From contig CALEQZ010000074.1 in assembly GCA_937908115.1 (NCBI GenBank), positions 28,374-92,373 of the forward strand: a stretch of 64,000 bases of DNA, written 5' to 3'. A program made the translations under genes and the position numbers. How positions within the stretch are numbered: the first letter of the stretch is position 1; each line of letters opens with the position of its first letter. Source of the DNA: an uncultured Alcaligenaceae bacterium (GTDB taxonomy: Bacteria; Pseudomonadota; Gammaproteobacteria; Burkholderiales; Burkholderiaceae_B). Positions 35,967 to 43,503 of the stretch are shown here, one piece after another. The notes under the pieces are model-generated. The model was given only the letters and a program-made list of their open reading frames with translations, did no database searches and was not told the DNA's origin.

Positions 35967-36620
35967 ATGCAAGGTAGGCTTGCCGCAACCAGCCAGGTCG
36001 TCCGGGGCATTCAGTTCAAGGTGCTGGGCCATGCGTTTCCGGTGCTGCGCCATGACGCCATCAAGCCGATTTCCAACGCCAAGCTTGCCACGGTCATGCT
36101 GGCGCAGCGCGTGGCCAGCGCAGATCCGGACACGCAGGAACGCTCGCGCGAACTGCTGGCCGACCTCGACCTGCTCTTGGACGAAGGCGTCGATGCGTTG
36201 CGCTCGCTAGACGCGTGGCTACGCGACGACGCCGAGACCGTAAGGCTGGACCAGGCGATCAACGAGAGCCGCAAGCTGGTGTTCACGCACCTGTTCACCG
36301 CCGGCAAGCGGATCCGCCTCGCCGATGCGCCGGGGCCTTTTCTCGTGGCGAAGTTTCCTGCTCGATACGTCCTGCTGGCCTGGCTGCTGCACGCCGTCGA
36401 CGCCATGCCCGATAGCACCGAAATGTTGCTGGAATGCCCGGCTCCCGGCCAGATCCAGGCCAGCCTGCCGACGACGCTCGCCACGGCAAAGCCGCTACCC
36501 GCGCAAGACCAGCCTGATGCCGTGCATTGGCCCGAAGTCGAGCAGCTGGCGCATTTTTATGGCTGGCAAGTCGGTCGCGCAGCCGGCTGCTGGCGCGTGC
36601 AAGCGCCTTCGGCCGGCTAG
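35967..36620 (+). CDS. Degenerate histidine-kinase/phosphotransfer-like protein
   Basis: A 217-residue protein, unrecognised by name. Residues 15-45 hold a histidine in 'LRHDAIKPISNAKLAT', similar to the H-box of DHp domains (His-Asp-x3-Pro). A helical hairpin follows to about residue 95. The region 'LLAWLLHAVDAMPDS' resembles the N-box of HATPase domains ('NAVDAMP'), but with the key Asn replaced. I see no G-boxes. So it is a DHp-like dimer with a vestigial ATPase domain, possibly a phosphotransfer or phosphatase partner of the receiver upstream. A TTG at 35961, overlapping that gene's TGA, is an alternative start. Confidence 0.7.
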   Translation: MQGRLAATSQVVRGIQFKVLGHAFPVLRHDAIKPISNAKLATVMLAQRVASADPDTQERSRELLADLDLLLDEGVDALRSLDAWLRDDAETVRLDQAINESRKLVFTHLFTAGKRIRLADAPGPFLVAKFPARYVLLAWLLHAVDAMPDSTEMLLECPAPGQIQASLPTTLATAKPLPAQDQPDAVHWPEVEQLAHFYGWQVGRAAGCWRVQAPSAG

Positions 36621-36680
36621 ATTCGACGCGGCGGCGACGGGGCCGGCAACGACATCCCGTGCACGTGCGGCTGCCGCCCC

Positions 36681-39200
36681 TCAGCCGTGCGGGGTGAGGA
36701 TCACGGGCAGCCACAGCGTGACCAGCGCAAGCGCAACGCAAGCCGTCGTGTAATCCCACCACAGCCGGACGACCCTGGGCTCCAAGCTGCGGTGACTCGA
36801 AACGTAGCCGCACCGCGCCCGGCACGCCACATGCAGGCTGATCACTACTGCAAGCCCCGCGTGTATCGCAACGTAGCCAGCCAGCGCTCGAGTGGTTGCA
36901 CCATAGGCATGGGCGGTGGCCGGCGGCAGCGCGGCAAACAGCCAGCACCACGCCAAGCAGCAAATCGTGCCAGGTAACGCCACGCTTGCCAGCCATGGCG
37001 CGCAGTCGCGTCCGTCCCGGGCCATGCGCAATGCGCGCGTCGCCGCCCATCGGCTTGCCACGATCGCCGCTACGACCACTGCAGAGAAGGCCCCCGCTGC
37101 ATGCGGCAGGGCCTCGGACGGGGGCGACCCAGGAGCAAAAAACCGCAGATACGCGCACCCGAACAATAACGAAGCCAGCACTGCGGCATCCGCTGTCAAA
37201 GCGAAGAGCATGCCCAGCCAACCGGGCGCATTGCGGCAAGCGTAATGTAGCGGCAGCGGCGTGCCTGGCGCCTGCGCCGCAATCGGCGTGTCATGGCGGC
37301 AGCCACTTCGCCACGCCCAGCGCAGCGCCACAGCCAGCGCCGCCAGCGCGGCGGGCGGCGCCAGCCAATAGAGCTTGAAAAGCAGCGCCACGAAGAACAG
37401 GCCGGTCATCGCCGCGGCAGCCAGCGGTAGCCAGCTTGGGCCGGGCAAGTCCACGATGTGCGTGGGCGCGCCCGAAACCATGTCCACGCCCAGTGTTTCT
37501 CGCCTGCCCGCGACCGCCCTGCCCAGCCAGAAACGGCCGGCGGCCATGCGCGCGCCCAATGCCGGGGCATCCCATAGTGGTTCGCGTCCGGACACCTGCG
37601 GCACGCTTGCGATGTTGTACACCGGCGCGGGCACCGGCATGGCCCACTCCAAGGTGCCCGCTCCCCAAGGGTTGTGAGGTGCGCGCCGGCCGATGCGCGC
37701 ATGCAGGAACACGTCCAGTAGAAAGACCGCAAAACCCGCCGCCATGACGAAACTGCCCACCGACGAGACGAGGTTCAACGGCCCCCATCCTGTCGCCTCG
37801 TCGTACGTATAAACACGCCGCGGCATGCCGATCAGGCCGGTCAAGTGCATCACCAGGAATGTGGTGTTAAAGCCCAGGAAAATCAGCCAAAACGCCCATT
37901 GCCCCATGCGTTCGGAAGGCATGCGCCCGGTAACGTGCGGCATCCAGTAGTAAGCCGCGGCCAAGAGCGGGAACACCATGCCTCCCACCAGCACATAGTG
38001 CAGGTGCGCCACGACGAAGTGCGTGTCGTGCGCCTGCCAATCGAACGGCGCAAGCGCCAGCATGACGCCCGTCAGCCCGCCCGCCACGAACACGCACAAG
38101 AACCCCGCCAAGTACAGCATGGGCAGGCGCCATACCGGCCGCCCCGCCCACAACGTGGCAATCCACGCAAAGACTTGCACCGCCGTCGGCACGGCCACCA
38201 GCATGCTGGCGACGGAAAAAAACGATTGCGCCAGATGGGAGATGCCCACCGTGAACATATGATGCGCCCACAGGGCAAAGCTCAGCAGCGCGAGCACGAC
38301 CACGCTGGCCACCACCCAGCCATGGCCCACCAGCGGCCGGCGCGCGAACACTGGCACCAGCGTGGAGACGATCCCCGCCGCAGGCAGGAAGATGATGTAG
38401 ACCTCCGGGTGGCCAAACATCCAGAACAGGTGCTGCCAGAGTAAGGGATCGCCGCCGCGCCCTGGGTCGAAGAACGCCCAACCGAAGGCCCTCTCCAACT
38501 CCAGCAGCACGCTGCCGAGGATCAGCGGGGGAAAACCGATCAGCATCATGCCGGCAGTCACCAGCATGTACCAGGCGAACAACGACATGCGCGCCAGCCC
38601 CATGCCAGCGGCGCGCTGCGTCAGGATGGTCGTCATGAGCTCGACGGCGCCGCAAACCGCCGAAATCTCGGAAAAGGTCACGCCGATGAGCCACACATCG
38701 GCGTTGATGCCCGGACTGAAACTCGGTCCTGACAGCGGCGTGTACATGAACCAGCCGGCGTCGGGCGCCAGACCTGCAGCCATCGCCCCGATCAGAATCA
38801 GGCCGCCGAACAGATAGCACCAATAGGCATAGGCACCCAGCCTCGGGTAGGCAAGGTCGCGCGAGCCCAGCATTTTGGGCAATAGATACAGCGCAAAACC
38901 CTCCAGCATCGGGATGGCGAACAGGAACATCATCACCGTGCCGTGCATGGTGAAAACCTGGTTGTAACGCGACGCATCGAGAAAAGCGTTATGCGGCGTG
39001 GCCAGCTGCGTGCGCAGCAACATGGCCAACACCCCACCGATCAGGAAAAACGCGAACGACGTCGCGATAAAGCGCAGCCCCATCGTGGTGTGATTGACCG
39101 CAGATAACGTCCGCCATCCCCGCGGGTTGGCCCAATCGCGCTGCAAGGCGTGGTGCAGCGCGACGGCGCCGGACGCATCGCGCGCGCGGCCCTCGGTCAT
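36681..39200 (-). CDS. ctaD: Cytochrome c oxidase, fused subunits I and III
   Basis: An 839-residue inner-membrane protein. About residues 1-540 are heme-copper oxidase subunit I, with heme and Cu-B ligands in 'FTMHGTVMMFLFAIPM', 'WMFGHPEVYIIFLPAAG' (His-Tyr cross-link pair), 'WAHHMFTVG' and 'HDTHFVVAHLHYVLVGG'. The last 290 or so residues hold further helices resembling subunit III ('LTADAAVLASLLFGCAYLRF', 'AIHAGLAVVISLHVACRAR'). The HPEVY glutamate indicates an A-type D-pathway. The start overlaps the subunit II stop (ATGA). This is the caa3-type fused I/III form, reducing oxygen to water with proton pumping. Confidence 0.93.
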   Translation of the reverse strand: MTEGRARDASGAVALHHALQRDWANPRGWRTLSAVNHTTMGLRFIATSFAFFLIGGVLAMLLRTQLATPHNAFLDASRYNQVFTMHGTVMMFLFAIPMLEGFALYLLPKMLGSRDLAYPRLGAYAYWCYLFGGLILIGAMAAGLAPDAGWFMYTPLSGPSFSPGINADVWLIGVTFSEISAVCGAVELMTTILTQRAAGMGLARMSLFAWYMLVTAGMMLIGFPPLILGSVLLELERAFGWAFFDPGRGGDPLLWQHLFWMFGHPEVYIIFLPAAGIVSTLVPVFARRPLVGHGWVVASVVVLALLSFALWAHHMFTVGISHLAQSFFSVASMLVAVPTAVQVFAWIATLWAGRPVWRLPMLYLAGFLCVFVAGGLTGVMLALAPFDWQAHDTHFVVAHLHYVLVGGMVFPLLAAAYYWMPHVTGRMPSERMGQWAFWLIFLGFNTTFLVMHLTGLIGMPRRVYTYDEATGWGPLNLVSSVGSFVMAAGFAVFLLDVFLHARIGRRAPHNPWGAGTLEWAMPVPAPVYNIASVPQVSGREPLWDAPALGARMAAGRFWLGRAVAGRRETLGVDMVSGAPTHIVDLPGPSWLPLAAAAMTGLFFVALLFKLYWLAPPAALAALAVALRWAWRSGCRHDTPIAAQAPGTPLPLHYACRNAPGWLGMLFALTADAAVLASLLFGCAYLRFFAPGSPPSEALPHAAGAFSAVVVAAIVASRWAATRALRMARDGRDCAPWLASVALPGTICCLAWCWLFAALPPATAHAYGATTRALAGYVAIHAGLAVVISLHVACRARCGYVSSHRSLEPRVVRLWWDYTTACVALALVTLWLPVILTPHG

Positions 39201-40207
39201 CGGTCACCCCACACGTAGGCCGCGACGCGCTCCAGCGCCTCGGCATCCAGTTGCGTCGCAGGCATCCGGTTGCCCGGCTTGATGCGCTGGTGATCACGCA
39301 ACCACCGCAGCAAGGACTCGTGGTCGGCGGCGACTGCGCCCGCGCCTAGTGTCGCGCGCAAGCGCAAGCCCGCCAAATTGGGTCCCCCATGGCCTGGCTG
39401 GCGCGGATCCAGGCTGTGGCAGGCTTGGCAATGGGCGGCAAAGGTGCGCGCGGCAGGGTTGCCGCCCGCTGGCGGTCCGGCCGCGCCCAGCGCGCGCAAA
39501 TGCCGATCCAGGCCGGTCGGCGCATGTGCCGTTACCTGCATGCCCATGCGCGCATGCTGGGTTCCACAGAACTCTGCGCAAGCGCCCCGGTATTCCCCCG
39601 GCGCATCAGCCAGCAGGCGGATGACGTTGGTTCGTCCCGGAATGGCATCGATCTTGCCGCCCAACCGAGGCACCCAGAAACTGTGGATCACGTCCGCAGA
39701 CCTGACGCGCACGTGCACCATGCGCGCGGCCGGGATGTGGATTTCGTTGGCCGCATAGAGCGGCCCGCCTGGCGCATCCGGATAGGAAACTTCCCACCAC
39801 CATTGATGCGCGGTGATGTCCACGCGAAACGCCCTTTCGTTGGCCATCGGCAGCATCGCCTGCCCGGCGCGCAAGCCATATGCCAGCAAGGCCGCCAGCA
39901 GGATGGCGGGCACGACTATGCCGCCGGCCACGATGAGCGCACGGCACGGCGTGCGCTCGCGCGCGGCTTGGCGCCTGAAAAACGCCGCGGCGGCCAGCGT
40001 CATGACGACGGCCAGTATCAGCGCGGCGGCAGCCGCCATCGTCCACCACGCGCGTGCCACCGACGCGCTGGCTGGTCCCGCCGGGTCCAGCACCGAGAGC
40101 GGACCGCGCACGCAACCGGCCGACAGCGCCAAGACGCACGCCGCCGCGACGCAGCGCCACGCGCTGTGGTAAGTTGAAGCGGCAAGGACTTTCGCCGTCC
40201 CGCTCAA
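39197..40207 (-). CDS. ctaC: Cytochrome c oxidase subunit II with fused cytochrome c domain
   Basis: About 336 residues. Order: lipoprotein signal ending LSAGC, helix 1 ('WWTMAAAAALILAVVMTLAA'), helix 2 ('ALIVAGGIVVPAILLAALLA'), the Cu-A cupredoxin domain ('AHQWWWEVSYPDAPGG', then CuA ligands in 'CAEFCGTQHARM') and a C-terminal cytochrome c domain with 'CQACH' and axial Met in 'NRMPAT'. This is a caa3-type subunit II taking electrons from a c-type donor. No ATG fits. The TTG at 40207 is the best start: it keeps the lipobox and leaves 18 bases to the divergent DUF2231 gene, but no ribosome binding site is evident. Confidence 0.88.
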   Translation of the reverse strand: MSGTAKVLAASTYHSAWRCVAAACVLALSAGCVRGPLSVLDPAGPASASVARAWWTMAAAAALILAVVMTLAAAAFFRRQAARERTPCRALIVAGGIVVPAILLAALLAYGLRAGQAMLPMANERAFRVDITAHQWWWEVSYPDAPGGPLYAANEIHIPAARMVHVRVRSADVIHSFWVPRLGGKIDAIPGRTNVIRLLADAPGEYRGACAEFCGTQHARMGMQVTAHAPTGLDRHLRALGAAGPPAGGNPAARTFAAHCQACHSLDPRQPGHGGPNLAGLRLRATLGAGAVAADHESLLRWLRDHQRIKPGNRMPATQLDAEALERVAAYVWGDR

Positions 40208-40225
40208 CGCAACGGAGCGCCGCGC

Positions 40226-40726
40226 ATGGAACGCTTCAGCAAACCGGTGCCCATGGGCACGACCACCCAGGTGGCGATCGCCCGCCATCCCATGCACCCG
40301 ATGCTGGTGACATTTCCCATCGCGTTTTTCATCGGAGCACTGGGCACGGATTGGACATACTGGTTCCTTGGCGATCCATTCTGGGCCCGCGCATCGACCT
40401 GGCTGCTGGGGATGGGTACGCTGATGGGCGCGCTCGCGGGCCTGGCGGGAACCGTCGAGCTGCTGGCGGTGGCCGGCATCAGGCGGCGCGCGGCCGGTTG
40501 GAGCCATTTCGTCGTGGCCGTCATGCTGCTGGCCGTGGAGTTCATCAATTGGCTGGCGCGCATCCGGCCGCCCATGCATCAGGTCGATGCCTCGGCGCTG
40601 TATCTGTCCACCCTCGGTGCCGCGCTGGTGGCGGCTGCCGGCTGGTTTGGCGGCAAACTCGTCTTCGAGCATCAGGTTGGCATCCACGACGACGAGCAAG
40701 ATCCCCCCATCCAACAGCGGGTCTAA
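40226..40726 (+). CDS. DUF2231 domain membrane protein
   Basis: A 166-residue membrane protein with four helices and the DUF2231 signature 'HPMHPMLVTFPIAFFIGALG'; further segments are 'LAGLAGTVELLAVAG' and 'WSHFVVAVMLLAVEFINWLA'. DUF2231 proteins often sit beside cytochrome oxidase or heme genes; function unknown. GGAG stands upstream of the ATG. It starts back to back with the oxidase operon and overlaps the CopD-like gene by 4 bases at the 3' end. Confidence 0.87.
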   Translation: MERFSKPVPMGTTTQVAIARHPMHPMLVTFPIAFFIGALGTDWTYWFLGDPFWARASTWLLGMGTLMGALAGLAGTVELLAVAGIRRRAAGWSHFVVAVMLLAVEFINWLARIRPPMHQVDASALYLSTLGAALVAAAGWFGGKLVFEHQVGIHDDEQDPPIQQRV

Positions 40727-41133
40727 AAGGGTTTGGCCAATGCCAGCCAAAACACCGCTGCCATCAGCGCCGCTGGCACGCCGGCAAGCCACGATGAACG
40801 CGGGCGCCTGCCCAATCGCGGGGACGTATCCAACAGCGTCACCAGGTGGCCGCAGTACAAGTGAAACACCACCATGGCGGTGACCGCGCCCAGCTTGGCG
40901 AGCAGCCACCCACCCTGGGCAGCGGTGACCGCAGCCAACGCCGCGCCCGACAGGATCGCCACGATCGCCGCAGGAGAGGTCACCGCCACGAAGGTGAACC
41001 GCATCGCCATGTGCAAGCGACGCAGCCGTGCCATGTCCGCCCCCCGCGAGGCGGCGAACAGCCCGGGCAGATACAGCAGGCCCGCGCACCATGCGAGCAG
41101 CGATGCGATATGCAGCGCCTTGAGCCATGCCAC
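40723..41133 (-). CDS. CopD/DUF2269-like small membrane protein
   Basis: A 136-residue protein of four predicted helices ('AWLKALHIASLLAWCAGLLYLP', split as two turns, 'TSPAAIVAILSGAALAAV', 'LGAVTAMVVFHLYCGHLVTL', 'LAGVPAALMAAVFWLALA'). Conserved His in 'KALHIAS', 'RRLHMAMRF' and 'VFHLYCGH' could bind heme or copper, as in the CopD/HemJ-like family. The GTG at 41133 has GGAG 7 bases upstream; no earlier start keeps a protein-like N-terminus. It lies beside the oxidase block and may serve heme or copper handling. Confidence 0.78.
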   Translation of the reverse strand: MAWLKALHIASLLAWCAGLLYLPGLFAASRGADMARLRRLHMAMRFTFVAVTSPAAIVAILSGAALAAVTAAQGGWLLAKLGAVTAMVVFHLYCGHLVTLLDTSPRLGRRPRSSWLAGVPAALMAAVFWLALAKPF

Positions 41134-41446
41134 GCCGGTCTCCGGTTCGGTCCACCCCTGCCCCCACAGGCAGCGCCTGTCGACGACTATACGCGCCCGC
41201 CACCGGCCGCCACGCCGCGGCGCGGTGATCGTTTCTCCTATTGTGTTACGCGATATTGGCCGCGATCGCGACCAGGGCGGGGGATTCGGGCGCGCCAGGC
41301 GCCGTGGCAAGCGGCGCCTGCCACCGCTGGGGGGCTGGAGCCACGTGCCGCGTGCGACAGGAGGACCCGCACGTTTCGTTGCAAAAGCAGCCGCCCCCCG
41401 GCACCCCATCCCCGGGAAACCGACTCCGGACGCGGCGATCAGCCGG
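41134..41446. other. Intergenic region without a gene
   Basis: 313 bases between the CopD-like gene start and the SDR stop. No supported coding frame or RNA gene. An AGGAG on minus near 41236 has no start codon at the right distance. Confidence 0.55.
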
Positions 41447-42226
41447 TCAGGTCGCGAGCCAGCCGCCCTCGACCGGCAGCATTGCGCCCGTGATATGCGC
41501 GCTTGCCGGCCCGCACAGGAAGACGACGAGCTCGGCGACGTCCGAGGCGGGAATGAACTGTTGCGACGGCTGCTTGCCGACCAGGAAACGCCGGGTGGCT
41601 GCGTCGCGGTCCAGGCCGTGCTCGGCCATCAGCTTGTTGACCCGCGCGTCCGTGTCGGGAGTCAGCACCGAACCCGGGCAAACGGCGTTGCAGGTGATGC
41701 CACGCCCGACGTTCTCCAGCGCGACCACGCGCGTCATGCCCAGTAGCGCCGTCTTGGTCGTCACGTAGTCGATGCGGTTGACCACCGCGCGGGTGCCGTA
41801 GACCGACGACATGTTGATGATGCGCCCCCAGCCCCGCGCGCGCATGCCCGGTAAGGCAAGCCGGATGGTGTGAAACGCCGCCGACAGGTTGACTGCGAGG
41901 GCACGGTCCCACCTGTCAACCGGAAATTCCGCCGTATCCGCGTAGTGACGCACCACGGCGTTGTTGACCAGGATATCGACCCCGCCTGCCCGGGCTTGCG
42001 CCTCGTCCATGAGCCGCCCGATGGCCTGCGGATCGGCCAAGTCGGCCTGCACGTAGATGGCAGACACGCCGTGGGCATTGGCCAGTTCCCTGCAGCGCGG
42101 TGCCATGGCGTCGACCGGTTCCAGGCCGTGCAGCACGACATGGCAGCCGGCGCGTGCCAGGCCTTGCGCCATGGCGTAGCCCAGCCCGCCCGATGAGCCG
42201 GTGATCAGTGCGGTCTTGCCCTTCAT
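41447..42226 (-). CDS. SDR, probable 3-hydroxybutyrate dehydrogenase
   Basis: A 259-residue SDR. NAD motif 'ALITGSSGGLGYAMAQGLAR', 'VDILVNNAVVRH', catalytic Ser in 'INMSSVYGTRAV', Tyr-x3-Lys in 'RIDYVTTKTA'. The block 'NAVCPGSVLTPDTDARVNKL' and the 'GKQPSQQFIPASDVAELVVF' segment are characteristic of D-3-hydroxybutyrate dehydrogenases. The LacI-type regulator next door belongs to a gluconate-like group, so a sugar-acid substrate is a competing idea. It ends 'ITGAMLPVEGGWLAT'. Confidence 0.85.
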   Translation of the reverse strand: MKGKTALITGSSGGLGYAMAQGLARAGCHVVLHGLEPVDAMAPRCRELANAHGVSAIYVQADLADPQAIGRLMDEAQARAGGVDILVNNAVVRHYADTAEFPVDRWDRALAVNLSAAFHTIRLALPGMRARGWGRIINMSSVYGTRAVVNRIDYVTTKTALLGMTRVVALENVGRGITCNAVCPGSVLTPDTDARVNKLMAEHGLDRDAATRRFLVGKQPSQQFIPASDVAELVVFLCGPASAHITGAMLPVEGGWLAT

Positions 42227-42291
42227 TTCGTGTTCGTCCTGTTATGGCGGCATGCGTATCCCGCCGCCCATTCGGCGTCGCGCCGCGTGAT

Positions 42292-42309
42292 GATAGCGTT
42301 AACATTATC
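42292..42309. promoter_or_regulatory. LacI-family operator-like dyad (GTTAAC centre)
   Basis: GATAGCGTT/AACATTATC is a dyad centred on GTTAAC with 7 of 9 positions symmetric. It sits between the LacI-family gene and the SDR gene it probably controls, 66 bases upstream of the SDR start. The symmetric centre and length fit LacI/GalR-type operators. Confidence 0.6.
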
Positions 42310-42353
42310 GCGCCAATCACCATGCGCACGCAAGCCGCGCCGGCCCGGTCCGC

Positions 42354-43379
42354 TCAGGTACTGTCGCGCTGGATGATCTCGAAACCGAGGTCGACGACGG
42401 TGCAGCCGGGTTCGCCGCCGCGCAACCGGTCAAGCAGCAGCTCGGCGCTGCGCCGGCCGATTTCGAGCCTGGGCAGCTTCAGGCAGGTCAGGCGCGGCAC
42501 CGTATGGTTGAGGATGTCCAGGTCGTCGAAGCCGGCAATCGCGATGCGGCCGGGCACCTTCCAGCCGCGGCGCTGCGCCTCGAACAGCGCGCCCACCGCG
42601 AGCACATCACCGGCGAAAAAGATCGCATCCACCTGCGGCATACGCGCAACCATCTCCGTCATCGCGCGCGCACCGGCCGTCAACCCCGGCTCGGCCTCGG
42701 CCACGAGCAAGGGATTTCGCGCCCGACCAAGGGTCTTGAGCGCGGCGCAGTAGCCGCGCAACCGCTCGCGGGCCCGCCGGTTGGTCTTGACCGGCAGGCT
42801 GACGAAGCCGATGTTGCGATAACCGCGGGCGGCCAAATGCAGGGTCATGGCCTTGGCCGCCTGGTAGTTGGAATAGCTCACCACCATATCGGTCGGGCGG
42901 CGCACGATGTCGCCCGTCTCGACCACAGGGATGCCCGCCTGCCGGATCATTTGCAACGCCCGCGGCGTGTGGTGGGTATCGTGCAAGATCAGTCCGCACA
43001 CGCGCTGCGAAATGAGCGTGGCAATCAGCGCCTCTTCTTCCTGCATCGAATGGCCGCTGTCGGCCAATAGCAGGTGCAGGCCGGCGGTCTTGAGCACGTC
43101 GGCCGTTCCCTGCACGGTGTTGGCGTACAGGGAATTCTGGATGCTAGGGACGATCTGGCCGACTACGCTGGAGCGGCTCGAAGCCAGGCTGGCCGCGATG
43201 CCGTTGGGCACATAGCCTATCCGCCGTATCGTTTCCAGGACCAGGTTGCGGGTTTTCTCGGACAGCTTTTCGGGCTGGCGCAACGCCCGCGACACTGTCA
43301 TCAACGATACGCCGGCCGCTGCGGCAACGTCGGCCATGCGCACGACGCGGCTCCCCGAGGTCGTTCGGGCGCCGCTCAT
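42354..43379 (-). CDS. LacI family transcriptional regulator (gluconate-type)
   Basis: A 341-residue repressor. The HTH at the N-terminus is 'VRMADVAAAAGVSLMTVSRAL', with the hinge/core start 'GYVPNGIAASLASSRSSVVG'. The effector domain contains 'HLLLADSGHSMQEEEALI' and 'GIPVVETGDI', closest by eye to the GntR (gluconate) branch of LacI proteins. The ATG at 43379 is used (GGAG about 10 bases upstream); an ATG 30 bases earlier is possible. It lies upstream of the SDR gene on the same strand with a palindromic site between. Confidence 0.92.
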   Translation of the reverse strand: MSGARTTSGSRVVRMADVAAAAGVSLMTVSRALRQPEKLSEKTRNLVLETIRRIGYVPNGIAASLASSRSSVVGQIVPSIQNSLYANTVQGTADVLKTAGLHLLLADSGHSMQEEEALIATLISQRVCGLILHDTHHTPRALQMIRQAGIPVVETGDIVRRPTDMVVSYSNYQAAKAMTLHLAARGYRNIGFVSLPVKTNRRARERLRGYCAALKTLGRARNPLLVAEAEPGLTAGARAMTEMVARMPQVDAIFFAGDVLAVGALFEAQRRGWKVPGRIAIAGFDDLDILNHTVPRLTCLKLPRLEIGRRSAELLLDRLRGGEPGCTVVDLGFEIIQRDST

Positions 43380-43464
43380 GCTTGGGGTGCTCCGTCGTGG
43401 ATAGTCCATGGGGGAAGCTGCCGCGCAGGAGCGCGGCAGGCGCTTGATCATGGCGCGGATGATA

Positions 43465-43497
43465 GCGCACGGCCAGCCCCCGGGCCTGGCCGTGCGC
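43465..43497. terminator. Hairpin between acylase and LacI genes
   Basis: GCGCACGGCCAG and CTGGCCGTGCGC form a perfect 12-bp stem around a 9-base loop, 6 bases past the acylase stop. There is no U-tract; probably a terminator or pause for the acylase transcript. Confidence 0.5.
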
Positions 43498-43503
43498 ACC
43501 GCC

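Noticed and set aside
41241..41768. 175-codon plus-strand frame starting at 41241
   Set aside because: It runs into the antisense of the SDR gene, has no ribosome binding site and an improbable composition.
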